Source: Gaiellasilicea sp963794385 (GTDB lineage: Bacteria > Actinomycetota > Thermoleophilia > Gaiellales > Gaiellaceae). From it: DNA of 64,000 bases. Both the position numbers and the translations under genes were made by a program. Each line of letters begins with the position of its first letter. The stretch's first letter is position 1. The stretch lies in assembly GCA_963794385.1 (NCBI GenBank), contig CAWCDT010000014.1, positions 1 through 64,000 on the forward strand, read 5' to 3'. The notes below the pieces were generated by a model. That model did not search any database, was not told the origin of the DNA, and worked only from the letters and a program-made list of their open reading frames with translations. Positions 28,089 through 36,886 of this stretch are shown here, piece by piece.

Positions 28089-28633
28089 CTACCGCCGTGC
28101 AGCTCGCCATCCTGCGGCCCCTGCGGCTTGTTTGCGTTTACGCGGAACGGGGCTACCTTGGAGGACGCTGATGCGGCGGCTTTCCGGAAGCCGCTTTTTG
28201 AGAACGACCCTCTCTCCATCCGACGCCAAGAGAGGGCGAAGAAAACAGCGACGAAAGAGCGAGGAAGGCTGAGGAACGCGAAATCCCTCGACGGAAGACT
28301 CGGAAGGGCCGTCGATCGGATGAGAGGTCGCGGCGGGGGGAAGAGAGGCGGACTGCTCGAGCTCTTCGAGCCGTGCGTACCGATCGTACATAAGCTCGGT
28401 GCACGCCTGGACGGCGATGTTGTCGGGCCGCACGTTGGCGAGCAACCTGCTGAGAAAGGCGAGCTCGTAGGCGAGGTTCTCGCGTTCGGCCGCGACGGGA
28501 TCGTCCATAAGACCGCGATGCGCTCTGCGGCTGGCGGCCAAATCGGCGTCGAGTTCGGCGAGCCGCGCGTCGCAGTCGCGAGCGCCAGGCTGATCGTCTC
28601 GCGGGCGTCGTCGGACTGAGTCAGTCGGAGCAT
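28089..28633 (-). pseudogene. Frameshifted coiled-coil-like hypothetical gene
   Basis: ATG 28633 begins MLRLTQSDDARETISLAL, and after a one-base shift near 28580 the adjacent frame continues RDCDARLAELDADLAASRRA, DDPVAAERENLAYELAFLSR and ELMYDRYARLEELEQS. This is a plausible helical protein. Downstream (after about 28350) the composition becomes irregular, so the true C-terminus is uncertain. It lies in the same low-conservation island. Confidence 0.4.
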
Positions 28634-28681
28634 GGTCTGGTAAACGCGGAGGACTCTCGGCTGCCAGCAGATCGAGGCCGG

Positions 28682-29538
28682 CTAGCTCGGCCTGGCCGGG
28701 ACGAACCGCTTGACGAAGTCGAGCGCGGTCTGCGCGACCTCCTGCCAGCCGTGGTCGATGGTCAGGGAGTGGCCGCGGTTGGGCATCTGCTTGATCTCGG
28801 TGGCGCTCGGGTTGCGCTTCTGCCGCTTGTAGGAGGCGTTGGCGATCGCCCAGGGAACCGTGTGGTCCTTCTCCCCTTCGAGGATCAGCAGCGGGCCCCG
28901 ATCGGGGTTCTTCGTGTCGACCTTCGACTCGGTCCAGGGGTTGAGGTTGGCGTTGGCCATCTGGGCCAGGGCGATCCCCGACCCGGCCACGTGGTAGGTG
29001 TCGTAAAGGCGCTTCGCCTCGTCCTCATCGAGGGCGTTGTCCAGCCGTATTTGAACTGGTCGAAGGTGAGCGTGATGGCGCGGCCTCGATACCGGGGGTT
29101 GAGCAGGAAAGGGCCAGCCGTCTTGAGCGTGGAGAGGGGCAGCGGCAGGACGCCGCGAAACACGCCCGGGTCGATGGCAACCGTGGCTGCCGAGAACCCA
29201 CGGCCGGCGAGCATCTGGGCGAACAATCCGCCGGTCGAGTGCCCCATCACGGCGGGCTTCTTCTCGAGCTTGCCGATCACGTCGGCCGTGTGGTCGGCAA
29301 CCTGCTTCAGCGTCTTCTTGGCGAGGACGTCCGGGTTCGCCCGCGCCTCTTCAACCGTTTCCGGATCGTCTGGCCAGTCCGGCGTCAGCGGCGCGTAACC
29401 GGCCTGCTCGAACAAGTCCGCCCAGTTTGCCCAGCTGCTCGGCAGCAGCCAGAGGCCGTGGATGAAGACGACCGGAGTGGTGCCGGAGGCGTTTGCCGCC
29501 TCGATCTGGCTGCTCTCCCGCTCCGAAATGGACGCCAT
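28682..29538 (-). CDS. Alpha/beta hydrolase with an apparent frameshift
   Basis: From ATG 29538 the frame gives VVFIHGLWLLPSSWANW (oxyanion HG), the nucleophile elbow VMGHSTGGLF and VAIDPGVFRGVL, then breaks at FDQFKYGW near 29045. The neighbouring frame resumes NALDEDEAKRLYDTYHVAGS and carries the acid and histidine of the triad (LEGEKDHTVPW, NRGHSLTIDHGW). A GGG-to-GG loss at TGGAC explains the break (expected W-D-N). The intact product of about 285 residues is a serine hydrolase of unknown substrate. Confidence 0.75.
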
Positions 29539-29658
29539 GCCGCACTCCTCTCGGTCGCAGTGGAAGGTCATCCGACCCTAGCGAACCGACGACGGCCAGC
29601 TCGTGGTAGAACGTTTGGGTAGAAACCGGCTTCAAACGGCCTGGTTGACCTGTTTCCG

Positions 29659-30720
29659 TTAGAAGAGCTGGTTCTCGCCCGCGAAGATCGCGGAGACGGA
29701 GTCGTCCGCGAAGACGTTCTGGATCGTCTGGGCGAGCAGGCCCGAGATCGAGAGCACCTCGACGTTCGGCGGCTTGCGCAGCTCGTCCACCGGCACCGTG
29801 TCGGTGACGACGACGCGCTCGAAGGCGCTGTCGGCGATCCGCTCGAGCGCGGGCTCGTTGAAGAGGGCGTGCGTCGCGGTCGCGATCACGCGCGTCGCGC
29901 CGGCCTCGCGGAGCGCCTCCGCGCCGGCGCAGAGCGTCCCGCCGGTGTCGATGATGTCGTCCGTCATCACGGCGACCTTGCCGGCGACGTCTCCGATCAC
30001 GCCCGTCACCTTCGCCTGGTTGTGGCCGGGCCGCTCCTTGTTGAGGACGACGAGGCCGCCGCCGATCATCTCCGCGAACTTGCCCGCGAGCTTCGCGCGG
30101 CCGGTGTCGGGCGCGACGGCGACCCGCTCGACGTCGGGGCCGAGGTAATCGCGGACGTGCTGCGCGAACATCGGCACCGCGACCATGTGGTCGACCGGGA
30201 TGCGGAAGAAGCCCTGCACCTGGCCCGCGTGCAGGTCCATCGTGATCACGCGGTCGACGCCGGCGGTCTCGAGGAGGTCGGCGACGAGGCGGGCGGTGAT
30301 CGGCTCGCGCGGCCGCGACTTCTTGTCCTGGCGCGCGTAGAAATACCAGGGGATCACGGCCGTGATCCGCTTCGCGGAGGCGAGCCGGGCCGCGTTGACC
30401 AGGATCAGGAGCTCCATCAGGTTCTCGCCGATCGGGGACGCCGCGGTCTGGACGATGAACATGTCCGTGCCACGCACCGAGTCCTCGAAGCGCAGGTAGG
30501 GCGAGCCGTCGGCGAAGACGGTACGGTCGACGTTCGTCAGCTCGATGCCGATGTGGCCGGCGATCTTGGCCGCGAGCTCCGGGTGAGAGGTTCCCGCCAC
30601 GACCGAGAGCCGCTTCTGCGGCGTCAGCGACTGGGCGCGCCCGACTCCGAGCTGCGGCGCAGGCGTGGCACTCCTGCCCTCGAGACCGGGCAGCGCCAGC
30701 TCAATCGTCCCGCTTTCCAC
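29659..30720 (-). CDS. prs: Ribose-phosphate pyrophosphokinase
   Basis: About 353 residues from GTG 30720, chosen because a perfect AAGGAGG sits six bases upstream (30727-30733). Motifs: VDRTVFADGSPYLRFEDSV, PWYFYARQDKKSRPREPI (ATP binding), MDLHAGQVQGFF (metal/ribose 5-phosphate) and VMTDDIIDTGGTL (PRPP loop). It makes PRPP for nucleotides, His and Trp. The N-terminal 40 residues before RLSVVAGTSHPE are longer than usual. It overlaps the glmU 3' end by 20 bases. Confidence 0.92.
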   Translation of the reverse strand: MESGTIELALPGLEGRSATPAPQLGVGRAQSLTPQKRLSVVAGTSHPELAAKIAGHIGIELTNVDRTVFADGSPYLRFEDSVRGTDMFIVQTAASPIGENLMELLILVNAARLASAKRITAVIPWYFYARQDKKSRPREPITARLVADLLETAGVDRVITMDLHAGQVQGFFRIPVDHMVAVPMFAQHVRDYLGPDVERVAVAPDTGRAKLAGKFAEMIGGGLVVLNKERPGHNQAKVTGVIGDVAGKVAVMTDDIIDTGGTLCAGAEALREAGATRVIATATHALFNEPALERIADSAFERVVVTDTVPVDELRKPPNVEVLSISGLLAQTIQNVFADDSVSAIFAGENQLF

Positions 30721-32023
30721 CTCGCCCCTCCTTGTTGACCTGTCGCGGTGGGAAGCCTGCGAGCGCGTTGTCGGGGACGTCGTCGGTGATGACGGCACCA
30801 GCCGCCGTCCACGCATCGTCGCCAACAGTGACCGGAGCAACGAACATAGTGTCCACTGCTACGCGGACGTTGCTCCCGATCGTCGTCTTGCCCTTGGGCT
30901 GGCCCGGCCGATGCGGAAGGTTCGCGGTGATCGATCCTGCGCCGATGTTCGTCCCCTCTCCGATCTCTGCGTCGCCGATGTAGGAGAGATGCGGCACCTT
31001 GGTCCCCTCGCCGACTCTCGCTTTCTTCATCTCCACGAACGTGCCTGCCTTCGAACGCGGCCCGAGCACCGTTCCAGGGCGAAGGTAACAGAAGGGCCCG
31101 ACCACCGCTTCGGGGCCGATCTCGGCGTCGATCGCGACCACGTGCGAGCCGATCTCGGCACCGGCAGCCACCCGCGTCGAGCCGCGGAGCGACGTGAACG
31201 GATGGACGACCGCATCGGCGTCCAGCGCGACGCCGGGCTCGATCCAGGTCGTCGCGGGATCGAGGATCGAGACGCCCGCGTCCATGTGGGCCCGGTTGAT
31301 CCGGTCGCGGAGCGCAGCCGCCGCGGCAGCGAGCTCGGCGCGCGTGTTCACACCCTCCGTCTCGGCCGGGTCCTCTGCGACGTGAGCGACGACGCGCTCG
31401 CCTCGGCCGACGAGGTCGCGCACCGCGTCGGTGAGATAGAGCTCCCCTTGAGCGTTGTGCGGGGCGAGCCGGTCGAGAGCCGGCCAGAGCAGGTCGGCCC
31501 GGAAGACGTAGATCGAGGAATTGCACTCGCCGAGCGCGAGCTGCTCCGGAGTCGCGTCGACGGCCTCCACGATCGCCTCGACCGCGTCGTTCGCGCCTCG
31601 AACGATCCGGCCGTACGCGCGGGCGTCCGCCGGCTCGAAGCTGAGCACCGTCGCGGCGGCGTCCTCGCGTCGATGGGTCTCGACGAGCTGCTCGAGCAGG
31701 GTCGTCGTCAGGAGCGGCGTGTCGCCCGAGAGGACGAGCAGGTGGCCCGCCCCGTTGCCGACCGCTTCACGCGCGGAGCGAACGGCGTCTCCGGTACCGA
31801 GCGGCTGCTCCTGGACCGCAACTGCCACGTCCCCGAACTCGCCGCGGCTCTCGGGCGACGCGATCACGACGAGCGGAGCGGCTCCGAGCGGCCGGGCGGT
31901 CTCGAGCACCCAGTCGACCATGCGCCGGCCGAGGATCGGATGCAGGTGCTTCGGCACGGCCGAGCGCATGCGGGTGCCGAGCCCACCGGCCATGACGACG
32001 GCTGCAAGTGAAGTGTCGGTCAC
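30701..32023 (-). CDS. glmU: Bifunctional GlmU (GlcNAc-1-P uridyltransferase / GlcN-1-P acetyltransferase)
   Basis: 440 residues. The N-terminal pyrophosphorylase has the nucleotide loop VMAGGLGTRMRSAVPKHLHP, QEQPLGTGDAV and LVLSGDTPLL. From about residue 235 there is a left-handed beta-helix of hexapeptide repeats (EPGVALDADAVV, GTVLGPRSKAG, HLSYIGDAEIGEGTNIGAGS, KTTIGSNVRVAVDT) for acetyl transfer. It makes UDP-GlcNAc for peptidoglycan. glmU-prs is the normal actinobacterial pair. The C-terminus is slightly shorter than in Escherichia coli GlmU. Confidence 0.95.
   Translation of the reverse strand: MTDTSLAAVVMAGGLGTRMRSAVPKHLHPILGRRMVDWVLETARPLGAAPLVVIASPESRGEFGDVAVAVQEQPLGTGDAVRSAREAVGNGAGHLLVLSGDTPLLTTTLLEQLVETHRREDAAATVLSFEPADARAYGRIVRGANDAVEAIVEAVDATPEQLALGECNSSIYVFRADLLWPALDRLAPHNAQGELYLTDAVRDLVGRGERVVAHVAEDPAETEGVNTRAELAAAAAALRDRINRAHMDAGVSILDPATTWIEPGVALDADAVVHPFTSLRGSTRVAAGAEIGSHVVAIDAEIGPEAVVGPFCYLRPGTVLGPRSKAGTFVEMKKARVGEGTKVPHLSYIGDAEIGEGTNIGAGSITANLPHRPGQPKGKTTIGSNVRVAVDTMFVAPVTVGDDAWTAAGAVITDDVPDNALAGFPPRQVNKEGRGGKRDD
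30727..30733 (-). promoter_or_regulatory. Shine-Dalgarno AAGGAGG for prs
   Basis: A perfect anti-16S match inside the glmU 3' end, six bases before GTG 30720. It decides the prs start over the internal in-frame GTG (VGRAQSLTPQ) and indicates translation independent of simple stop-start coupling. Confidence 0.75.
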
Positions 32024-32030
32024 GGGATGA

Positions 32031-32101
32031 CTGGGGCGCCAGGATTCGAACCTGGGATCACGGGACCAAAACCCGTTGCCTTACCACTTGGCCACGCCCC
32101 A
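32031..32101 (-). tRNA. tRNA-Gln (anticodon TTG)
   Basis: A cloverleaf folds on the minus strand: acceptor arms TGGGGCG/CGCCCCA, D-arm GGCCAAGTGGTAAGGC, anticodon loop TTTTGGT (anticodon TTG, reads CAA), and T-arm with GGTTCGAATCC. The discriminator base is G and CCA is not encoded. It lies eight bases upstream of the glmU start on the same strand, so it may be processed from a glmU transcript. Confidence 0.95.
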
Positions 32102-32135
32102 CGGTTCGGGGAGCACATCCTAGATGACTCATCAT

Positions 32136-32492
32136 CTAGCGTCGGTCGCGGAGCAGGAGGACGAGCGCGACGACTGCGGCGACGACGAGCGCGACGATCG
32201 CAAACGCGGTCAGGACGAGCGCCAGCGCCGGCACGAGGACGACCGCGAGCTGCGAGACGGCGAGAATCCAGGATCCCTCCCGGATCTCCTCTCGCTGCGC
32301 CGCACGGCCGCGCAGCACGTAGAACACGATCGCAGCGAGCGCGATCAGGACGATGATCCACCACTCGATCGCTCCGACGAGCACGAGTATGCCCTCGACC
32401 ACGGCTGCGATCAGGGCGATCTTGAGGCGGTTCTCGCGCAGCGCGCGCCCGAAGCGGGTGCTGCGGTGCTCGATCGTCAGCGGCCGCTCCAC
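32136..32492 (-). CDS. Small three-helix membrane protein
   Basis: 118 residues from GTG 32492 (VERPLTIEHRSTRFGRALRE). Hydrophobic segments are LKIALIAAVVEGILVLVGAI, WWIIVLIALAAIVFYVL and a long LVPALALVLTAFAIVALVVA stretch. The frame can be extended to 32546, inside ispE, but those residues are not convincing. It is transcribed with ispE upstream and tRNA-Gln/glmU downstream. Function unknown. Confidence 0.65.
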   Translation of the reverse strand: MERPLTIEHRSTRFGRALRENRLKIALIAAVVEGILVLVGAIEWWIIVLIALAAIVFYVLRGRAAQREEIREGSWILAVSQLAVVLVPALALVLTAFAIVALVVAAVVALVLLLRDRR

Positions 32493-32515
32493 GGCACGAG
32501 CGTAGCGGCCGGCGT

Positions 32516-33424
32516 TCACCCGTACCAGGCGGGAACCGTCAGCCATGTCCGCGCGACGCCGCGGAGGGCCTGGCGGGCCGCGTCGGCCGGACGACGGTGG
32601 TGGAAGAGACCGTAGACGGCCGGGCCCGCGCCGCTGACGTCGGCTCGGAACGCGCCCCGGCGGAGCAGCTCGGCGGCGAGCGGCGACGACGCGAGGTCGT
32701 TGGCCGGCAGCGCGGCGAGATCGCGCGGGCGACGGACGGCCGCGAGCGTCCGCTCCAGCCGAGCCCGCCGCTCCTTCCAGCCGTCGGCCCCCACGCGCTC
32801 GTCGAAGCCGCGGTAGACGTCGGCGGTGGAGAGCTTGACGGCCCCGTGCGGGAGCGCCAGCACGACCCAGTAGTCCTGCGGCAGGTCGAGCGGCGCCAGC
32901 TCCGCTCCGTCACCGCGTCCGAGCTGGGGCCCGTCGGCGAGGAAGAAGGGGACGTCGGCCCCAATCGTGCCCGCGAGCGCTCGCAGATCCTCCGGCGCGA
33001 GCGGCCGGTCGAGCATCGCATTCGCGAGCCGGAGCGCCGTCGCCGCGTCGGAGCTGCCGCCGCCGAGGCCGGCCGCCACCGGGATCCGCTTCGTGATCGT
33101 GGCGCGCCAGCGCGGCTCGACGCCGGCGGCGTCGGCGAGCGCGGTGAGCGCGCCGTGAACGATCGTGTCGCCGGGAAAACCCGAGACGGCGAGCGTGGCG
33201 GCGGGAGCGATCGTGATGCGGTCGCCGAGATCCACACGCTGCAGCACCGTCGCCACCTCGTGCTTGCCGTCGTCGCGGGTTGGCCCGACGACGAGAGCGA
33301 GGTTGATCTTGGCGGGGGCCGACGCCCTCTCACGCCCCGGCCGCCTTTCGCTCCCGCCCGGCGGAGCCGGGCTCCGCGAAAGGCTGACGCCGCTCGCGCC
33401 CCCCCGGAACGTGAGGCCCTTCAC
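32516..33424 (-). CDS. ispE: 4-diphosphocytidyl-2-C-methyl-D-erythritol kinase with inserted N-terminal segment
   Basis: 302 residues. The GHMP kinase core starts at ASAPAKINLALVV (residue 35 on) with the ATP loop VAAGLGGGSSDAATALR, IGADVPFFLADG and a late RADVSGAGPAVYGLF. It catalyses the ATP-dependent step of the MEP isoprenoid pathway. The first 34 residues (KGLTFRGGASGVSLSRSP, PPGGSERRPGRER) are not part of the family and are encoded by a nested palindrome. No start codon exists between GTG 33424 (GTGA overlap with ksgA) and the core, so the extension is probably translated. Confidence 0.9.
   Translation of the reverse strand: MKGLTFRGGASGVSLSRSPAPPGGSERRPGRERASAPAKINLALVVGPTRDDGKHEVATVLQRVDLGDRITIAPAATLAVSGFPGDTIVHGALTALADAAGVEPRWRATITKRIPVAAGLGGGSSDAATALRLANAMLDRPLAPEDLRALAGTIGADVPFFLADGPQLGRGDGAELAPLDLPQDYWVVLALPHGAVKLSTADVYRGFDERVGADGWKERRARLERTLAAVRRPRDLAALPANDLASSPLAAELLRRGAFRADVSGAGPAVYGLFHHRRPADAARQALRGVARTWLTVPAWYG
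33343..33384. repeat. Nested palindrome inside the ispE 5' coding region
   Basis: Outer arms GCCTTTCGC (33343-33351) and GCGAAAGGC (33376-33384) enclose an inner perfect hairpin GCGGAGCC-G-GGCTCCGC (33361-33377). It encodes the non-conserved N-terminal extension of IspE. Its style, short perfect hairpins next to CTCCCGC/GGGAGCG, resembles the array at 34961-35093, suggesting a related mobile or REP-like element inserted in frame. Confidence 0.6.
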
Positions 33425-34191
33425 AGCGCCTCGGCGAGCGCGACGAACTCGGCCGGCTCGAGCGCCTCGGCCCTCGTCTCCGCCGGGCGCCCGATCGCGT
33501 CGAGCGCGGCGGCGCCCTGTTCTCGCGGCGCGAGCCCGGCGAGCGCCAGCGAGTTCGGCAATGTCTTGCGCCGGTGCGCGAACGACGCCTCGACGACCTT
33601 CTTGATCCCGTCGAAGCGCTGCGGCAGCGCGGTGCGTCTGAAGGCGACGAGAGCCGAGTCGACGTTCGGCGCCGGCCGAAAAACGGTGCGCGCGACGGGA
33701 TGGAAGCCGGTCCGGCGAGCGGCGAGCTGGACGAGCACCGAGACGGCACCGTACGCCTTCGTCGAAGGCTCGGCGAAGAAGCGGTCCGCGACCTCACGTT
33801 GCACCATGACGCACCAGAGCTCCAGTGCGGGCAGCCCCGCGAGGCTCTCCGCGACGATCGGGGTCGCGACGTTGTACGGCAGGTTGGCGACGAGCTTCGT
33901 CGCGGCCGGCTCGAACGCTGCGAGGTCGAGCTCGAGCGCGTCGCCCCAGTGGAGGTCGACGTTGGGGCGAGCGGCGAGCGCTGCGAGGTGCGGCTCGAGC
34001 GAGCGGTCGAGCTCGACTGAGTGCACGTGGGCGGTCCGGTCCGCGAGGAAGCGCGTGAGCACGCCGAGACCCGGTCCGATCTCCAGCGCCACGTCTCGCT
34101 CCTCGAGCTCAGCAAGGCGGCCGATCACGGCGAGGATGTTCTCGTCCGCGAGGAAGTGTTGGCCGAGCCGTTTCTTGGGACGAACGCTCAC
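33421..34191 (-). CDS. ksgA: 16S rRNA (adenine1518/1519-N6)-dimethyltransferase
   Basis: 256 residues from GTG 34191, which overlaps the tatD stop (GTGA); the open frame upstream is shadow of tatD. Motifs: KKRLGQHFLADENIL, ALEIGPGLGVLTRFL (SAM motif I), VELDRSLEPHL and the catalytic LVANLPYNVATPI (motif IV NLPY), plus TVFRPAPNVDSALV. It dimethylates the two adenosines of the 16S 3' hairpin during 30S assembly. Confidence 0.95.
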   Translation of the reverse strand: MSVRPKKRLGQHFLADENILAVIGRLAELEERDVALEIGPGLGVLTRFLADRTAHVHSVELDRSLEPHLAALAARPNVDLHWGDALELDLAAFEPAATKLVANLPYNVATPIVAESLAGLPALELWCVMVQREVADRFFAEPSTKAYGAVSVLVQLAARRTGFHPVARTVFRPAPNVDSALVAFRRTALPQRFDGIKKVVEASFAHRRKTLPNSLALAGLAPREQGAAALDAIGRPAETRAEALEPAEFVALAEAL

Positions 34192-34931
34192 GGCAGCCTG
34201 AAGGCGGCAGTCGCGTTGGCGTCGATCAGCGTCGCCAGCTCGTCCTGGGCCACGCTGCGGGCGGCCGCGAGCGCAGCGACCGTGTGGACGACGTGCGCGG
34301 GCTCGTTGGTGCGGCCCCGAACGGGCTGCGGCGCGAGGTAGGGGCTGTCGGTCTCGGCCAGGATCCGGTCGGCGGGCACCTCCGCGGCCGCGGCACGCAG
34401 CTCGGCCGCCTTGGGGTAGGTGACGTTGCCGGCGAAGGAGAAATACCAGCCGCGCTCGAGGCCCGCAGCGAGCAATCCAGGCTCCGAGAAGCAGTGCATG
34501 ACGACCGTGCCCCCGTGACCGCGCAGGATCGACTCCGTGTCCGCGTTCGCCGAGCGCGTGTGGACGACGACGGGCAGCTCGAGCTCGCCCGCGAGCTCGA
34601 GCTGGGCCTCGAAGAGCCGGCGCTGCTCGGCCTGCCGGTCGGCCCCGTAGTGGTAGTCGAGCCCGGCTTCGCCGACCGCGACAGCGGCCGCGTGGCTGAG
34701 CAGCCCGCGCAGCTCGTCCACCCGCTCGGCCTCCTCGCTGCCGGCCTGGTGCGGGTCGATGCCGAGCGCGGCGTACACGCCCTCGTTCTCCTGGGCGATC
34801 GCGAGCGCCGCCCGGCACGAGTCGATCCCTGTCCCGATCGTGACGATCCGCGTCACGCCGGCCGCCCGCGCGCGCGCGACCGTCCCGTTCGCGTCCTCGA
34901 GCGCGTCGAGGTGCGCGTGCGTGTCAATCAC
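34188..34931 (-). CDS. tatD: TatD-family metal-dependent hydrolase
   Basis: 247 residues with the TatD metal ligands in order: DTHAHLD, GEAGLDYHY, VVVHTRSA, VMHCFSEPG and ETDSPYLAPQP. Homologues are 3'-5' deoxyribonucleases in DNA quality control; the physiological substrate in actinobacteria is not settled. It overlaps ksgA by four bases. The start ATG 34931 follows the hairpin array that separates it from metG. Confidence 0.92.
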   Translation of the reverse strand: MIDTHAHLDALEDANGTVARARAAGVTRIVTIGTGIDSCRAALAIAQENEGVYAALGIDPHQAGSEEAERVDELRGLLSHAAAVAVGEAGLDYHYGADRQAEQRRLFEAQLELAGELELPVVVHTRSANADTESILRGHGGTVVMHCFSEPGLLAAGLERGWYFSFAGNVTYPKAAELRAAAAEVPADRILAETDSPYLAPQPVRGRTNEPAHVVHTVAALAAARSVAQDELATLIDANATAAFRLP

Positions 34932-34960
34932 ACCGCGTCGCTCGCCTTCGGCTCGCTCCC

Positions 34961-35093
34961 GCGGGGGAAACCCTGTTTCCCCCGCGAGCCCCCTTCTCGC
35001 TGTCGCCGGTGCTTCGCACCGGCGCGTCCTGAAGGGGGAACCTGCGGTTCCCCCGAGCCCCCTCCTCGGCGGCGTGACTTCGTCACGCCGCCG
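34961..35093. repeat. Array of four perfect hairpins between metG and tatD
   Basis: Four stem-loops in 133 bases: 34961-34985 (GCGGGGGAAA/TTTCCCCCGC, loop CCCTG), 35004-35024 (CGCCGGTGC/GCACCGGCG, loop TTC), 35034-35054 (GGGGGAACC/GGTTCCCCC, loop TGC) and 35067-35093 (12-bp arms beginning CGGCGGCGTGAC, loop TTC). The last includes the metG stop codon. No T-run follows. Stems are perfect and GC-rich; this may attenuate or process the metG-tatD-ksgA-ispE transcript, or be a composite REP-like element. Confidence 0.8.
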
Positions 35094-36886
35094 CGGCGCG
35101 CTCCATGCGCTCCAGCTCCTCCGCTACGACCTGCTCCGGATCGAGCTTCGCGAAGAGCGGCTTCGGCTCGCGCAGCGGTCGTCCCGGTGGGAGCTCGGTC
35201 GGTTTCCAGGCGCCGGCAGAGGCCGTGTAATCCCCTGTGAGCACCGTGTAGGCACGGGCGTCGCCCTCCCGGACCTGCTCGAAGCGCAGCTCGCCTGCGA
35301 GGGCGTCGTCGTACCCGAGCAGCTCGTGGAGAGCCTGCGAGCTGAACGGCAGGAACGGCGTGAACAGGAGCTTGAGATTGTCGACGCACTGCAGCACGAC
35401 GTAGAGGACCGTCCCGGCGCGGGCGCGATCCTCCTTGACCGTGGCCCAAGGCGCCTCGTCGCTGACGTACTGGTTGACGAGGCTGGAGAGTCGCATCGTC
35501 TCCGCGAGCGCCGCCTTGAAACGAGCGCGCTCGATCAGGTCACCCGACGGCCCCGAAGCCCCCTTGGACCGCCTCGATGACCGACTGGTCCGCCGCGGCG
35601 AGCTCGCCGGGCTCCGGCACGACGCCGAAGTTCTTGTACGCGCTCGTGAGCGATCGGTTGACGAGATTGCCCCAGTTGGCGACGAGCTCGTCGTTGTTGC
35701 GCCGGACGAACTCGGCCCACGTGAAGTCGGTGTCCTGCGTCTCCGGCCCGGCCGCGGTGAGGAAGTAGCGGAGCGGATCGGGGTCGTACCTGCTCAGGAA
35801 GTCGCCGACATGGATCACGACGCCCCTACTCGTGCTGAACTGGCGGCCCTCCATCGTCAGGAACTCCGAGCTGACGATGTCGTACGGCAGCTGCAGCTCT
35901 CCGCGTCCGGCTCCGAATTCGCCGCCGCCGCCGTACCCGAGCAGCTGGGCGGGCCAGATGACGCTGTGGAAGAAGATGTTGTCCTTGCCCATGAAGTAGT
36001 AGTGCCGGGCCTCGGGGCTCTGCCACCAGTCGCGCCACGCGTCGGGCGTGCCGCGATTTCGCGCCCATTCGATCGCGGCGGAGAGGTAGCCGACGACGGC
36101 GTCGATCCAGACGTAGATCCGCTTGTTCTCCTGCTCCTCGTAGCCGGGCACGGGAACGCGCACGCCCCAGTCGAGATCCCGGGTCACCGGTCTCGCCTTG
36201 ACTTCCTTCAGGTACTGCAGCGAGAAGTTCCGGACATTCGCGCGCCAGTGCGTCTGCTGCTCGATCCAGTTCGCGAGCGGCTCCTTGAAGGCGGGCAGGT
36301 CGAGGAAGAGGTGCGACGTCTCGCGGAAGACAGGTGCTGATCCGTCGATCCGAGACCGCGGATCGATCAGATCCGCCGGGTCGAGTGGATTGCCGCAGTT
36401 ATCGCACTGGTCGCCTCGCGCGTCCGGGAAGCCGCAGATCGGGCACGTTCCCTCGATGTAACGATCGGGCAGCGTCCGGCCCGTGGCGGCGGAGAACGCG
36501 CCCGTCGTCGTCCTTTCGAAGATGTAGCCGTTCTCGTACAGCGTCCTGAAGACGTCGCGGACGACCTGGTGATGGTTTGCGGTGGTCGTCCTCGTGAAGA
36601 GGTCGTACGACAGCCCGAGGCGACGGAGGTCCTCGCGGATGATCTCGTTGTTCTGGTCAGCGAGCTCATGCGGGCTGACGCCCGCCTCATCTGCTGCCAC
36701 CATGACCGGCGTGCCGTGCTCGTCGGTGCCACTCACCATGAGCACGTGATCCCCGCGAAGGCGGTGGTAGCGGGCGAAGATGTCCGCAGGCACGCCGAAT
36801 CCCGCCACGTGACCGATGTGTCGCGGGCCGTTCGCATACGGCCACGCGACCGCGACCAGGATCTTGCGGGGCTCGGGCCGGCTCAT
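35083..36886 (-). CDS. metG: Methionyl-tRNA synthetase with an apparent frameshift
   Basis: Frame 1 (36886 to about 35540) has the HIGH motif WPYANGPRHIGHVAG, a CPICG...CDNCG zinc knuckle, WIDAVVGYLSAAIEW and the KMSKS-equivalent GRQFSTSRGV, ending IEAVQGGFGAVG. The anticodon-binding domain resumes in the next frame (GDLIERARFKAALAETMR, then SSLVNQYVSDEAPW) to a stop at 35083. An extra G in GGG near 35537 explains the break (expected V-G-D-L). The intact enzyme is about 600 residues, without a C-terminal tRNA-binding EMAP domain. As an essential gene, the frameshift is probably an artefact. Confidence 0.9.
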
